64,000 nt of DNA from Verrucomicrobiales bacterium (GTDB lineage Bacteria > Verrucomicrobiota > Verrucomicrobiia > Methylacidiphilales > JAAUTS01): the NCBI GenBank assembly GCA_031256975.1, contig JAIRPN010000016.1, positions 124,001 through 188,000 on the forward strand, in the 5' to 3' direction. The position numbers and the translations under genes were made by a program. This document shows positions 27,184 through 36,246 of the stretch, one piece after another; within the stretch, counting starts at the first letter, position 1, and every line of letters begins with the position of its first letter. The notes below the pieces were generated by a model. That model saw nothing but the letters and a program-made list of their open reading frames with translations, was not told the origin of the DNA and made no database searches.

Positions 27184-27948
27184 ATGATTAAAAAATTCCT
27201 GCAGTTAATATTCGGTCTTAACGGCGCTTGCATAATTCGCGGTTTCCGCTTCGGCCTGCAAGACATGTTGATCAAAAGTCGTGCCGCATTCAATGCGGTC
27301 TACCCGATGGAAGATAAAAATCACACCAAAATACCCGTAGTATCCTTGGATGAAATTCTGGGAACAAAGAAGGTTTCTGTGAAGTGTGAAATTCAACGAT
27401 ATGAAAATGGCATGCTGCCATCAGATCAAGCCATGGTTTTAATATCAATTTTACGCGCTGAAAATCCACAGGAAGTCTTGGAAATCGGCACCTTTATGGG
27501 GCATACTACTAAAGCTATGGCAGAAAACCTGCCAGATTCCGTCATTCATACCGTTGACCTACCTGTTGATTTTTCCATTGTGAATGCCCCTGAAAGTTTA
27601 CTTCCCAAGGACGATTTCCATCTCATCCAACAACGAGTAGTTGGGCGTGAGTTTAGAGGTTCCAAATTTGAAAAACAAATTATGCAACATTTCGGCGATA
27701 CCGCACAAATAAATTTCTCTACCCTGGGTAAACCGACTTTTTTCTTTATTGATGGTTCTCACACATATGAATATTGCAAAAGTGATTCAGAGAAATGTCT
27801 GAATCTCTGTCAGGGACATGGTGTATTTTTATGGCATGACTGCGATCCACACCACCCGGGAGTCACTAGATTTATTAATGAATGGCGTGCTATTGGACGC
27901 GATATTCGAAGAATTAAGGACACTCCCATTGCCTATTGGAAAATATAA
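27184..27948 (+). CDS. Class I SAM-dependent methyltransferase (Methyltransf_24-like)
   Basis: About 254 residues from the ATG at 27184; an in-frame TTG six bases earlier is less likely. SAM motif I is visible as EVLEIGTFMGHTTKAMA, motif II ends in VIHTVDLP, and FFFIDGSHTYEYCKSD followed by FLWHDCDPHHPGV is typical of the Methyltransf_24 group often found in cell-surface glycan and cephalosporin hydroxylase-like clusters. Glf follows 11 bases downstream, so the two are likely cotranscribed. Confidence 0.75.
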   Translation: MIKKFLQLIFGLNGACIIRGFRFGLQDMLIKSRAAFNAVYPMEDKNHTKIPVVSLDEILGTKKVSVKCEIQRYENGMLPSDQAMVLISILRAENPQEVLEIGTFMGHTTKAMAENLPDSVIHTVDLPVDFSIVNAPESLLPKDDFHLIQQRVVGREFRGSKFEKQIMQHFGDTAQINFSTLGKPTFFFIDGSHTYEYCKSDSEKCLNLCQGHGVFLWHDCDPHHPGVTRFINEWRAIGRDIRRIKDTPIAYWKI

Positions 27949-27959
27949 TCAAATTCGAT

Positions 27960-29075
27960 ATGAAGAACATCCTGATTGTGGGTGCTGGTTTTTCCGGAGC
28001 AATATTGGCCCGGGAATTGGCGGAAAGAGCTAACTGCTCCACTCTGGTGCTGGATGTTCGAGATCATATTGCCGGTAATTGCCATACTTACCGAGATCCG
28101 ATTAGTAACGTGATGATCCACAAATACGGGCCGCATATATTTCATACTAAAAATCAACGGGTCTGGGAATATATTAATCGCTTTACTACTTTTGGTCCTT
28201 ACACTCATCGGGTAAAGGCCATCACTGCTCAAGGAGTCTTTTCATTACCGGTCAATCTGTTGACCATCAATCAATTCTTCAACAAGATTCTCAACCCTAA
28301 TGAGGCCTACAATCTTCTACAAAAGTTAGGTGATAAGTCGATACATGAACCGCGTAATTTTGAAGAACAGGCATTGAAATTTGTTGGGCCTGAATTATAT
28401 CAAACATTCTTCTACGGTTATACCAAAAAACAATGGGGATGCGAACCCTCCGAACTACCGGCCTCTCTGCTGAAACGGCTTCCAATTCGGTTTAATTATG
28501 ATGACAATTACTTTTTCGATCCCCACCAGGGCATTCCCGTCGACGGCTACTCCGCCATTATCGAAAAAATCCTCGCCCATCCGAAAATCACAGTGCAACT
28601 GAACACTAAATTCACACATGATATGCCCGCCAACTACGATCATGTGTTTTATAGCGGCACGATTGATGGCTTTTTTGATTACCGGCTAGGTAGAATCGGT
28701 TATCGCACAGTAACTTTTGAACGTATTGATACTAAGGGGGATTTTCAAGGCAGTGCTCAAATCAACTACACCAATTTGAACGTTCCCTTCACTCGCATTC
28801 ACGAACACAAACATTTCACCCCTTGGGAAGCACATGAAAAAACGGTTGCCTTTCGTGAATTCAGCAAGGAAACAGAGCCTGACGATATCCCATATTATCC
28901 GAAGAATCTGCAGGTCGACCAAACCTTATATCAACGCTATTGCGAATTGGCCAAAACTCAACCTAAAATTACCTTTGTTGGAAGGCTGGGCACTTACCGT
29001 TACTTGGATATGGATACTACCATCGCAGAAGCATTGACCGTCGCAGATGAATTTATTCAGCGGCATAAAACCTGA
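27960..29075 (+). CDS. glf: UDP-galactopyranose mutase
   Basis: A flavoenzyme of 371 residues that converts UDP-galactopyranose to UDP-galactofuranose. The FAD fold is seen at the start (ILIVGAGFSGAILAREL), followed by the substrate-site HKYGPHIFHT, FYGYTKKQWG and near the C terminus GRLGTYRYLDMDTTIAEAL. The start is the ATG at 27960; a TTG at 27936 overlaps the previous gene. Its presence implies galactofuranose in the surface glycan and makes the GT2 proteins in the island candidate galactofuranosyltransferases. Confidence 0.95.
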   Translation: MKNILIVGAGFSGAILARELAERANCSTLVLDVRDHIAGNCHTYRDPISNVMIHKYGPHIFHTKNQRVWEYINRFTTFGPYTHRVKAITAQGVFSLPVNLLTINQFFNKILNPNEAYNLLQKLGDKSIHEPRNFEEQALKFVGPELYQTFFYGYTKKQWGCEPSELPASLLKRLPIRFNYDDNYFFDPHQGIPVDGYSAIIEKILAHPKITVQLNTKFTHDMPANYDHVFYSGTIDGFFDYRLGRIGYRTVTFERIDTKGDFQGSAQINYTNLNVPFTRIHEHKHFTPWEAHEKTVAFREFSKETEPDDIPYYPKNLQVDQTLYQRYCELAKTQPKITFVGRLGTYRYLDMDTTIAEALTVADEFIQRHKT

Positions 29076-29145
29076 CCAAGATCAAAATTCCATCAAAGAT
29101 TAACACTGGTAATTAGAAAAAAAACGGATATCCTGTCACCTGCTT

Positions 29146-30633
29146 ATGCTTAACTATTCTGCCGGTTCATTGACGGGACGCAGCTCCAAGCCCTTCGCCT
29201 TGGTCATCTTTGGCGCAAGCGGTGACTTGACCCGTCGTAAACTCATTCCCGCCCTGTTCGGCCTTTTCAAGGAAAAGGCGCTGCCTGATAATTTCCAGAT
29301 CATCGGTTTCGCCCGGCGTGAAAAAACCGATGACAGTTTTCGCGAGGAAATGCTGGAAGGCATGAAGCAATACTCCCGTTTCAATCCGGTCGCTTCTCAG
29401 GAATGGCAGGAGTTCGCCAAGCATTTGTCCTATCATGTCGGCAATTTCGATGATCCGGCCCCTTATAAGTCACTGGCTGAAAAACTGCAACAACTGAAAG
29501 ACCAGGGCTTGGAGCAAAAGTTGTTTTACCTCTCCACCGGTCCGGAATATTTCATCAACGTGATGGAACAATTACACGGTGCCGAACTGATCTCACACGG
29601 CTGCAGCTCCCGCGTGGTGATCGAAAAACCCTTCGGCAACGATTTGAAATCGGCCCAGGAAATGGTTAAAGCCCTGCAAGGCTGCATCGACGAATCCTGC
29701 CTCTATCGCATCGACCACTACCTCGGCAAGGAAACCGTGCAAAACCTGTTGTATTTCCGTTTTGCCAACTCGATTTATGAACCCATTTGGAATCGCAGCC
29801 TGATCGACCACATCCAAATCACCGTGGCGGAAAAGGAAGGCGTCGGTACCCGTGGCGGTTATTACGACCATGTCGGCGCGTTGCGTGACATGGTGCAAAA
29901 CCACATGATGCAGTTGCTGACCATCACCGCAATGGAACCCCCGGGATCCTTCACCTCGGAAGCCATCCGTGACGAAAAGGTCAAAGTACTGAAATCCATC
30001 CCGACTCCAACCGGTGAAGCCGTGCAACGTATCGCCGTACGAGCCCAGTATGAAGGTTATCGCCAAAGCGACCGTGTAAATCCGGATTCCAAGACCGAAA
30101 CTTACGCGGCACTCAAGTTGACCATTGATAACTGGCGTTGGGCAGGCGTGCCATTCTATCTCCGTACGGGCAAATTTATGCAAACCCGCGCCAGTGAAAT
30201 CGTGGTGGTCTTCCGCCGGCCGCCGTTAGCGTTGTTTGAAACTTCACAGGAGCAGCTGGAGATGCACCGCAACCGCCTGCACATCCGCCTGCAACCCGAC
30301 GAAGGCATCCATCTGCGTTTCAACGCCAAAATCCCCGGCAAGAGCAACATGGGACCGGTGGATATGGATTTCGCCTATAAGAGCCAATTCGGTTCTTACT
30401 CGCCGGAAGCTTACGAACGTTTGCTGCACGATTTCATCATTGGTGATTCAACCCTGTTCACCCGCTCCGACGAAGTGCTGGAATCCTGGCGCATCATGGA
30501 TGCCATTACCGCAGGCTGGCAGGAATCGCCGGTCGCCTTATATCGCCAGAAAAGCTGGGGACCTTCCGAATCGGAAGCCATCCTCAAGGCGGACGGCAAT
30601 ACCTGGTTCCCGCTTGAAAAAGCCGGCAGCTGA
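29146..30633 (+). CDS. zwf: Glucose-6-phosphate 1-dehydrogenase
   Basis: First enzyme of the oxidative pentose phosphate pathway, 495 residues, standard length. The coenzyme motif IFGASGDLTRRK is at residues 21-32, the conserved EKPFG near 160 and the active-site RIDHYLGKE at 188-196. NADP preference is usual for the family but not shown. Base composition returns to the GC-rich norm here, so the gene lies outside the island, though it holds only one TTAGCG word near its end (30226). No pgl or gnd gene is adjacent. Confidence 0.96.
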   Translation: MLNYSAGSLTGRSSKPFALVIFGASGDLTRRKLIPALFGLFKEKALPDNFQIIGFARREKTDDSFREEMLEGMKQYSRFNPVASQEWQEFAKHLSYHVGNFDDPAPYKSLAEKLQQLKDQGLEQKLFYLSTGPEYFINVMEQLHGAELISHGCSSRVVIEKPFGNDLKSAQEMVKALQGCIDESCLYRIDHYLGKETVQNLLYFRFANSIYEPIWNRSLIDHIQITVAEKEGVGTRGGYYDHVGALRDMVQNHMMQLLTITAMEPPGSFTSEAIRDEKVKVLKSIPTPTGEAVQRIAVRAQYEGYRQSDRVNPDSKTETYAALKLTIDNWRWAGVPFYLRTGKFMQTRASEIVVVFRRPPLALFETSQEQLEMHRNRLHIRLQPDEGIHLRFNAKIPGKSNMGPVDMDFAYKSQFGSYSPEAYERLLHDFIIGDSTLFTRSDEVLESWRIMDAITAGWQESPVALYRQKSWGPSESEAILKADGNTWFPLEKAGS

Positions 30634-30693
30634 TGTTTTCGATCGATGATTAGCGGGTAACACAAACCTGACTTATTGATAAAGAATAGAAAA

Positions 30694-30722
30694 TTGACAC
30701 TTGTTGACGGCACCAGTATGGT
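30694..30722 (+). promoter_or_regulatory. Candidate sigma-70-type promoter
   Basis: A perfect -35 TTGACA (30694-30699) is followed after exactly 17 bases by TATGGT (30717-30722). The GTG of the GtrB-like gene lies only ten bases beyond, which would make the message almost leaderless if this GTG is the true start. Confidence 0.4.
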
Positions 30723-30731
30723 ATCGCACGC

Positions 30732-31661
30732 GTGAAAATTTCGATAGTTATCCCTGTATTTAATGAAGCCGCTGGGATTGAGTTATTAATACAACGATTA
30801 GCCAAGGTTACTGCGCAACTGTCGAGTCATACATGGGAAATTGTATTCGTGGATGACGGCAGTAATGATGATACTGTCGACACCATCACCAAATACCGTC
30901 ATTTGTTTCACGGTCCCCTGACAATTGTGGAGTTTTCACGTAATTTCGGACATCAGCCCGCATTGCTTGCCGGATTACAACAATCGAGTGGTGATATTAT
31001 TTTTTGCATAGATGCAGATTTGCAGGATCCACCTGAATTATTTGGCGCAATGTTGGAAAAACAAGCGGAAGGTTTTGATGTGGTCTATGCTGTACGAAAA
31101 ACCCGCACAGAATCATGGCCCAAACGCTGGGCTTACAAATTGTTTTATCGGTTACAAGCATATTTAACTGAAATACCATTACCAGTGGATGCCGGTGATT
31201 TCGGCTTGGTGACAAGGCGCGTAGCCGAAATCATGATCCACAGTGCGGACAAAGACTTATTTTTACGCGGATTGCGGGGGTGGAGCGGCTTCCGACAAAC
31301 CGGCTATGAATATGATCGGCCAGCACGCGCCGTCGGCCAGGCAAAATATTCTTTCGTGAAATTGTTACGGTTGGCACTCAGCGGCTTATTTGGTTTTTCA
31401 TCGTTACCGTTAAAATTTGCCACCGGGATCGGCATGATTAGCGTTGGCGGGTGCATGATATACGGCATTTATGCATTGATTGAAAAATTATTTTTAGGCT
31501 CGACCCCCGCAGGCTGGACTTCGACCGTACTACTGATTTTGTTTTTGGGTGGCACGCAACTTTTATCCATCGGTATCTTAGGTGAATATATCGGTCGTGT
31601 TTACAAACAACTACAATCTCGTCCGTTGTTTGTTGTTAAAAAAACGACCGCACTAGAGTAA
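30732..31661 (+). CDS. GtrB/DPM1-like polyprenyl-phosphate glycosyltransferase
   Basis: A 309-residue GT2 enzyme with two C-terminal membrane spans. Motifs are IPVFNEAAGIELLIQRL, EIVFVDDGSNDDTVD, ADLQDPPELFGAMLE and FGLVTRRVAEIM; the pair of spans begins near residue 230. The layout matches GtrB/ArnC-type enzymes that load a sugar on undecaprenyl phosphate. The next gene, four bases on, is a GT39-like membrane transferase that would use such a lipid-linked donor, so the two form a plausible pair. The start is GTG. Confidence 0.88.
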   Translation: MKISIVIPVFNEAAGIELLIQRLAKVTAQLSSHTWEIVFVDDGSNDDTVDTITKYRHLFHGPLTIVEFSRNFGHQPALLAGLQQSSGDIIFCIDADLQDPPELFGAMLEKQAEGFDVVYAVRKTRTESWPKRWAYKLFYRLQAYLTEIPLPVDAGDFGLVTRRVAEIMIHSADKDLFLRGLRGWSGFRQTGYEYDRPARAVGQAKYSFVKLLRLALSGLFGFSSLPLKFATGIGMISVGGCMIYGIYALIEKLFLGSTPAGWTSTVLLILFLGGTQLLSIGILGEYIGRVYKQLQSRPLFVVKKTTALE

Positions 31662-31664
31662 CCG

Positions 31665-33158
31665 ATGAATTTTCAAATTTCTAAAAACGGCGTATGGTTG
31701 GCAATGATATTCTTGCTAGCGCTGGTAATAAGAATATGGCACTCCGGCACACAGAATCTTTGGTACGATGAGCTACTCACGCTACGTGGCGCATCATTGC
31801 CATGGCGGGACATGTTGGATTTTTTACAAACAACAGAAAGTTCAAAACCACCGTTGTATTACCTGCTCGTTCGCGTTTTCATCATCTTCGGCGACACTGA
31901 ATGGTGGTTGCGTTTACCTAGCATTTTGGCAGGAGCAATAACGTGCATCCCCCTCTATTTTCTCGGCAAAGAAATCGGCGGCGAGCGCCTCGGTTTGTTT
32001 TCCTCTGCGACACTGGCAATATTGCCACTACATGTTTATTACTCACAAGAAGCACGAATGTATGCCTTATGGGGATTAACTTCATGCCTCGCCTGCCTGT
32101 TTTTGATACGCTACTTGAAGCAGACCAAAAATTTGGATCTATTTTGGTTTGGCCTTCTTTCCGCATTGAATTGCTACGTTTTTACCTATGGAGTATTCCT
32201 GTTCGGAGTTGCAGATATTTCCGCATTATGTTGCTACCGGCAAATCGGCATGCGCAATGTTCTCAAACTCGCCGCAGTTAGCGTTCTCGCGCTAATAGCG
32301 TTTCTGCCGTGGCTTCTGGTAATTTTTAACAATGTCACACATGGAATTGGCGCTCAAACCGGACAACAAACCCATGGCGGCTTACTCATATTAGGGTACA
32401 CGATTTATTCACTGATTTATGGGTTCAGTCTCGGTTTCTCACCCGCACAACTTCAGCAACACTCAATCACCATTCTGCGCGAACACCCGTTTATAACCCT
32501 ATTCTGCATACTCGCCGCATTGTCAGCGGCAGTGGCCGCATTTGCTTGCCTGCGAGAAAAACGTCATGACCTTTTCTTTCTGAAAGCCGTCGCGCCGGGA
32601 CTAACATTGCTGATACTCAGCCCTTTTTTTGCCAGCCTGCTGTCATCATCAGTGGCCAATAACTGCCGCTATTCATTTGCCGCGATTCCTTTTATTGCAC
32701 TGGTGTTAGGTTCCGTCATGGAAAAGGGTTCCGCAAAATTTTCAAAACTTGCGATACTGCCCTGTTTACTGTTCATGCTATATGCTACGGCCAACGGATT
32801 AAACAATCCTGCTTATTTTCGCGACGATATTCGAGCGGCCACCAACCATACGGGAAAAATTCTACCGCACCCCCCGGCTGCCATCATATGTGCGGCTCAC
32901 TTGGAAAGTGTTTGCCGCTATTATGCCCCCGAGATGACTTTTCTGCCCTTGTCCGTGAGCGGCAACCAAATCACCAACGATGTTGCCAATATGGTGGATG
33001 CCTTCGCCAGTGAACACCCGAAATTCGCGCTGATTTATTCGCGCCCCGATCACGGAGATCCAACAGGCGCGCTGCTTACTTTTTTAGAAAAAAAATATCG
33101 TCTTGTAGAACAAAACAAATGGACCGGCGTTAAAGTTTTTATTTTTTCCACCAAATAA
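31665..33158 (+). CDS. GT39/ArnT-like membrane glycosyltransferase
   Basis: A 497-residue multi-span protein. After the first span comes NLWYDELLTLR, the Asp-Glu motif of GT-C mannosyl/arabinosyl transferases of the PMT/ArnT superfamily, followed by SSKPPLYYLLVRVF. About ten spans precede a C-terminal periplasmic domain. It probably transfers the sugar loaded by the GtrB-like enzyme to lipid A, a glycan or protein at the periplasmic face. The two TTAGCG words at 32278 and 32290 lie only 12 bases apart in opposite orientation. Confidence 0.8.
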   Translation: MNFQISKNGVWLAMIFLLALVIRIWHSGTQNLWYDELLTLRGASLPWRDMLDFLQTTESSKPPLYYLLVRVFIIFGDTEWWLRLPSILAGAITCIPLYFLGKEIGGERLGLFSSATLAILPLHVYYSQEARMYALWGLTSCLACLFLIRYLKQTKNLDLFWFGLLSALNCYVFTYGVFLFGVADISALCCYRQIGMRNVLKLAAVSVLALIAFLPWLLVIFNNVTHGIGAQTGQQTHGGLLILGYTIYSLIYGFSLGFSPAQLQQHSITILREHPFITLFCILAALSAAVAAFACLREKRHDLFFLKAVAPGLTLLILSPFFASLLSSSVANNCRYSFAAIPFIALVLGSVMEKGSAKFSKLAILPCLLFMLYATANGLNNPAYFRDDIRAATNHTGKILPHPPAAIICAAHLESVCRYYAPEMTFLPLSVSGNQITNDVANMVDAFASEHPKFALIYSRPDHGDPTGALLTFLEKKYRLVEQNKWTGVKVFIFSTK

Positions 33159-33201
33159 CTTTATCAGCCCGGATGGCAATAATACTATTTCACTCCAAGA
33201 A

Positions 33202-34191
33202 TCATTGTAAATTCAACAAAATCTTGCCGCCGCGTTTTTCTTGCAGCGCGGCGGTGACGGCTTGTTTGATTTCGCGCAAGGGACAGACCTTGTCGACAGC
33301 TATCTTAAGTTCGCCGTTAGCGAACAAGTCGGCGAGCTTTTGGTACATGGTGTCACGTTCCTGCGCACTGCGGTTTGCATACCAGCGGGTCATCCAAAAG
33401 CCGTGGTAACTCAGATCCTTGAAGATTAGCGGACCGGTGGCCAGTTTGATCGGCTGCTTGGACATGCCGCCGTAGGTAACCAGTTTTCCACCATCGCCAA
33501 GGCTCTTGGACAGGGTTCCGGCACTGTCGCCGCCAACGGCGTTCAACGCCAACCGCGGCGGCTTGCCGTTGGTCCAGGTTTTGATTTGTTTGAACGTGTC
33601 GGGAGCCTCGACGACCACGATATCACCGCCAAGGGCCTTGAGTTCTTCCACCAATTCCTCGCGCCTCACCAGATTGATGGTTTTCCAGCCAAGGGCCTTG
33701 GCAATCTGGATCACGCAACGACCCACGGCGCTGTTGGCGGCATTCTGGATCACCCACTCGCCGGGCTGCAAATCAACGAAATCGTGCAGCATGCACCAGG
33801 CAGTTGGCGGATTGACATAAATCATCGAAGCCTGCTCCGGGGTAAGCGAGGGCGGTAATTTGATGCAATCTGCCGCCGGACAGGTAACGGCTTGCCGCCA
33901 AGTGCCGCGGGTACTGGGTGTTTTGACCAAATCCCCGACTTGATAATCACTAACCCCTGCCCCGACAACCTCCACCCGGCCCACGCCTTCATTCCCGGCC
34001 ACGGCAGGCAATGGTAATTTCACGCCATAGGTACCCTCCAGCATATTGATGTCGGAGGGATTGACCGGCGCAAACAATAGTTTTACCGAAATTTCGCCAT
34101 TAGCGGGTGCGGCGAGAGCTTCTTCGGCGAGTTCGATGACTTCAATGGGATTGCCATTAGCGGCATATCGGGCGGTAAGGGTAGTTGCCAT
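33202..34191 (-). CDS. MECR/ETR1-like 2-enoyl thioester reductase (MDR family)
   Basis: A 329-residue zinc-free medium-chain dehydrogenase. Features of the enoyl reductase branch are FAPVNPSDINMLEGTYG with the conserved Tyr, VAGNEGVGRV, IYVNPPTAWCML and QNAANSAVGR at the NADPH site. Such enzymes reduce trans-2-enoyl-ACP or -CoA in fatty-acid synthesis; a general quinone or alkenal reductase is possible. It is the last gene of a minus-strand group with glutaredoxin (10 bases) and the lactate dehydrogenase-like gene, which hints at redox or stress roles. Confidence 0.82.
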   Translation of the reverse strand: MATTLTARYAANGNPIEVIELAEEALAAPANGEISVKLLFAPVNPSDINMLEGTYGVKLPLPAVAGNEGVGRVEVVGAGVSDYQVGDLVKTPSTRGTWRQAVTCPAADCIKLPPSLTPEQASMIYVNPPTAWCMLHDFVDLQPGEWVIQNAANSAVGRCVIQIAKALGWKTINLVRREELVEELKALGGDIVVVEAPDTFKQIKTWTNGKPPRLALNAVGGDSAGTLSKSLGDGGKLVTYGGMSKQPIKLATGPLIFKDLSYHGFWMTRWYANRSAQERDTMYQKLADLFANGELKIAVDKVCPLREIKQAVTAALQEKRGGKILLNLQ

Positions 34192-34201
34192 AGCAACACC
34201 A

Positions 34202-34447
34202 TTAAAGCACGTCGCGGGCTTTGAGAAAAGGCACTAATTCATCCACACCGAAATCCGCCAGTACTTCCCCATTCCAGTCCAAGGTGGGCGCCTTGCTCTG
34301 GCCGGATAATTCGATCATCTCATTCATCGCCGCCGGATTGCCGCTAACGACGATTTTTTCGTAGGGGATTTTCTTGCTGTCGAGAAAAGCCAACGCTTCC
34401 TCACACCAAGGGCAACCGGTTTTGACGTATATTTTTGCTTTGTTCAT
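34202..34447 (-). CDS. Glutaredoxin
   Basis: An 81-residue thioredoxin-fold protein. The redox site is CPWCEEA at residues 13-19, and the cis-Pro region is KAPTLDW with the later DFGVDEL. It would reduce disulfides or glutathionylated proteins. CPWC rather than CPYC is found in many bacterial monothiol-like and MsrR-type glutaredoxins. It is tightly packed between the 2-hydroxyacid dehydrogenase and the enoyl reductase genes. Confidence 0.88.
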   Translation of the reverse strand: MNKAKIYVKTGCPWCEEALAFLDSKKIPYEKIVVSGNPAAMNEMIELSGQSKAPTLDWNGEVLADFGVDELVPFLKARDVL

Positions 34448-34452
34448 AAATT

Positions 34453-35448
34453 TTAGTTCGCATGCAGCTCGTTGGCTGTTGATTTACCCTGTTCGAAATC
34501 GACAATATTTTGCACGGTGGTCTCGCAAATATTGCGCATGGCGGTCTTGGTAAAAAATGCCTGGTGCGAGGTAATCACTACATTCGGAAACATCAACAGA
34601 CGTTGCAACACGTCATCGTGGATAATCTCGTTCGAACGATCCTCAAAGAACACGTCTTCCTCCTGCTCGTAGACATCCAAGCCAAGATAACCGACCTTGC
34701 CGCTCTTGAGCGCCTCGGTCACTGCCACGGCGTTGATCAAACCGCCACGACTGGTATTAATCAACATCACCCCGTCCTTCATGGCGCTTAGCGCCCCGGC
34801 ATTGATCATGTGATAGGATTCCGCCGTCAGCGGACAATGCAGGCTGATAATGTCAGATTTGGCCAGCAGTTCCGGCAATTCCACATAGCTGCCGCCAATC
34901 TGGCGGAAATGGTCGTTCGGGTATTTGTCGTAACCCAACAGCTTGCAGCCGAAACCGGACAAAGCCTGGCCAGTCAGCGTGCCAATCTTGCCGGTGCCAA
35001 TCAAACCCACGGTCGATTCATGCAGATCGAATCCCAACAAGCCTTCCAGGGAAAAATTGCCGTCGCGGACACGGTTGTAGGCGCGGTAAATTTTGCGATT
35101 AAGAGTCAGGATCATGCCAACGGCAAACTCGGCCACCGCATTGGGAGAGTAAGCCGGAACACGGCGGACGCTAATGCCAAGCTCGTCCGCCACCTTGAGA
35201 TCGACATTGTTGAAACCAGCCGAACGCAATACCACCAGCCTGGTGCCGCCGGCTTTCAAGCTTTGCAGCACCTCGGCATCCAATACGTCGTTGACGAACA
35301 CGCAGACCACCTCAAAACCCGCCGCTAACGGTGAAGTGCGCAGGTTGAGGCGTTCCTCGTAAAATTCAAACTGGTAAGCCGTCCGCCGGTTGGCGTCCTT
35401 GAGATACTGGATATCGTAGGGTTTGGTGCTAAAAACGGCGATTTTCAT
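34453..35448 (-). CDS. ldhA: D-lactate dehydrogenase (D-2-hydroxyacid dehydrogenase family)
   Basis: About 331 residues from MKIAVFSTKPYD; an ATG six bases earlier is possible. The NAD fold has VGLIGTGKIGTLTG, and the catalytic Arg, Glu and His are seen in NTSRGGLIN, DVYEQEEDVFFED and TSHQAFFTKTA. The pattern fits fermentative D-lactate dehydrogenases (LdhA) that reduce pyruvate with NADH. It begins an apparent three-gene operon with glutaredoxin and an enoyl reductase. Confidence 0.88.
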   Translation of the reverse strand: MKIAVFSTKPYDIQYLKDANRRTAYQFEFYEERLNLRTSPLAAGFEVVCVFVNDVLDAEVLQSLKAGGTRLVVLRSAGFNNVDLKVADELGISVRRVPAYSPNAVAEFAVGMILTLNRKIYRAYNRVRDGNFSLEGLLGFDLHESTVGLIGTGKIGTLTGQALSGFGCKLLGYDKYPNDHFRQIGGSYVELPELLAKSDIISLHCPLTAESYHMINAGALSAMKDGVMLINTSRGGLINAVAVTEALKSGKVGYLGLDVYEQEEDVFFEDRSNEIIHDDVLQRLLMFPNVVITSHQAFFTKTAMRNICETTVQNIVDFEQGKSTANELHAN

Positions 35449-35520
35449 AGTCATATCAGTTTAACCATGAAATGGGCGAAACACAACCAGACTCGGACGG
35501 GGCCGCCGGATTGCCGCCAA

Positions 35521-35712
35521 TCAATAGCTCTTCACGAACTTCTCGCCGGGACGCAGGCTTTTTTTCGCGGACCAGCGAATGCCGTCGAAATTCTTGCGGA
35601 ACTTGGCGCTGATATTGCGCGGCACATCGCCCTTGCCATTTTGAATGGCACCGGATGACGTCGACTTCGCCTTATGGGAGCAAGCGCCCCCGCCACAACA
35701 ACCTTCACTCAT
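35521..35712 (-). CDS. Small Cys-rich hypothetical protein
   Basis: A 63-residue basic protein with an N-terminal metal-binding-like cluster (MSEGCCGGGACSHK) and a Lys/Arg-rich remainder. A good ribosome binding site (AAGGAG, seven bases before the ATG) supports translation. It lies about 100 bases downstream of hsp20 in the same direction. I do not recognise the family; the Cys cluster could bind a metal or an iron-sulfur centre. Confidence 0.55.
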   Translation of the reverse strand: MSEGCCGGGACSHKAKSTSSGAIQNGKGDVPRNISAKFRKNFDGIRWSAKKSLRPGEKFVKSY

Positions 35713-35814
35713 CTCATTACTCCTTCTGCAAAAGATAAAACCATTTTTCCCGTTCGCAATGCCGAAACGGAGCCTGAAAATATGCTCCAGGCTCCGCTTT
35801 CTGACAATCCGATT

Positions 35815-36246
35815 TTACGAGATTTTGACTTCCACTTCGCGTGGCAGGGCTTTTTCCGCCTTGGGCAGGCGCACGGTCAGGAGACCGTTCTTAAAGTCCG
35901 CGGTTACCTTTCTCGCCTCAACTTGGTCGGGCAAGGTAAAGCTGCGAACGAAACTGCCATAGCTGCGCTCAACGCGATGGTATTTCTTGGTCTGGTCTTC
36001 CTTCTCCAGTTTGCGCTCGCCGCTAATGGTGAGCGTGCCGTTGTTGACGGTGACCTTGACATGATCGCGGTCGACTTCAGGAATTTCAGCCTTGATCAGG
36101 TATTCCTTGTCTTCCTCGATGACATCGACCAGCGGTGACCAGGCGGCGCCGAGCCATTCGCTGTCTTGTTTGTTGAAGAATGAACCCAGACGGTTCTGGA
36201 ATTCATCCAACTCTTTAATCGGGTTCCATTGCACTAATGTTTTCAT
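35815..36246 (-). CDS. Small heat-shock protein (Hsp20/alpha-crystallin family)
   Basis: A 143-residue holdase chaperone. The alpha-crystallin domain spans about residues 38-143, with VDVIEEDKEYLIKAEIPEVDRDHVKVTVNNGTLTI split over its strands and the closing GLLTVRLPKAE. The N-terminal part (WNPIKELDEFQNRL) is the usual amphipathic arm. A strong ribosome binding site AAGGAG lies eight bases before the ATG. It is divergent from clpB, and the two share a 351-base intergenic region with a long palindrome. Its aggregates would be resolved by ClpB with DnaK. Confidence 0.93.
   Translation of the reverse strand: MKTLVQWNPIKELDEFQNRLGSFFNKQDSEWLGAAWSPLVDVIEEDKEYLIKAEIPEVDRDHVKVTVNNGTLTISGERKLEKEDQTKKYHRVERSYGSFVRSFTLPDQVEARKVTADFKNGLLTVRLPKAEKALPREVEVKIS

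Larger units (their letters stand above)
17262..29075. other. AT-rich surface-polysaccharide island
   Basis: From just after the tRNA to the end of glf the DNA is visibly richer in A and T than either flank and contains no TTAGCG/CGCTAA word, while flanking DNA has one about every 300-550 bases. All ten genes encode glycan-building functions. Composition and motif loss together suggest acquisition from another lineage. No integrase, transposase or flanking direct repeat was found. Confidence 0.75.

Noticed and set aside
17187-29100. tRNA-Pro as an integration site with flanking att repeats
   Set aside because: I looked for the tRNA 3' end sequence around 29 kb and found no copy, and there is no integrase gene.
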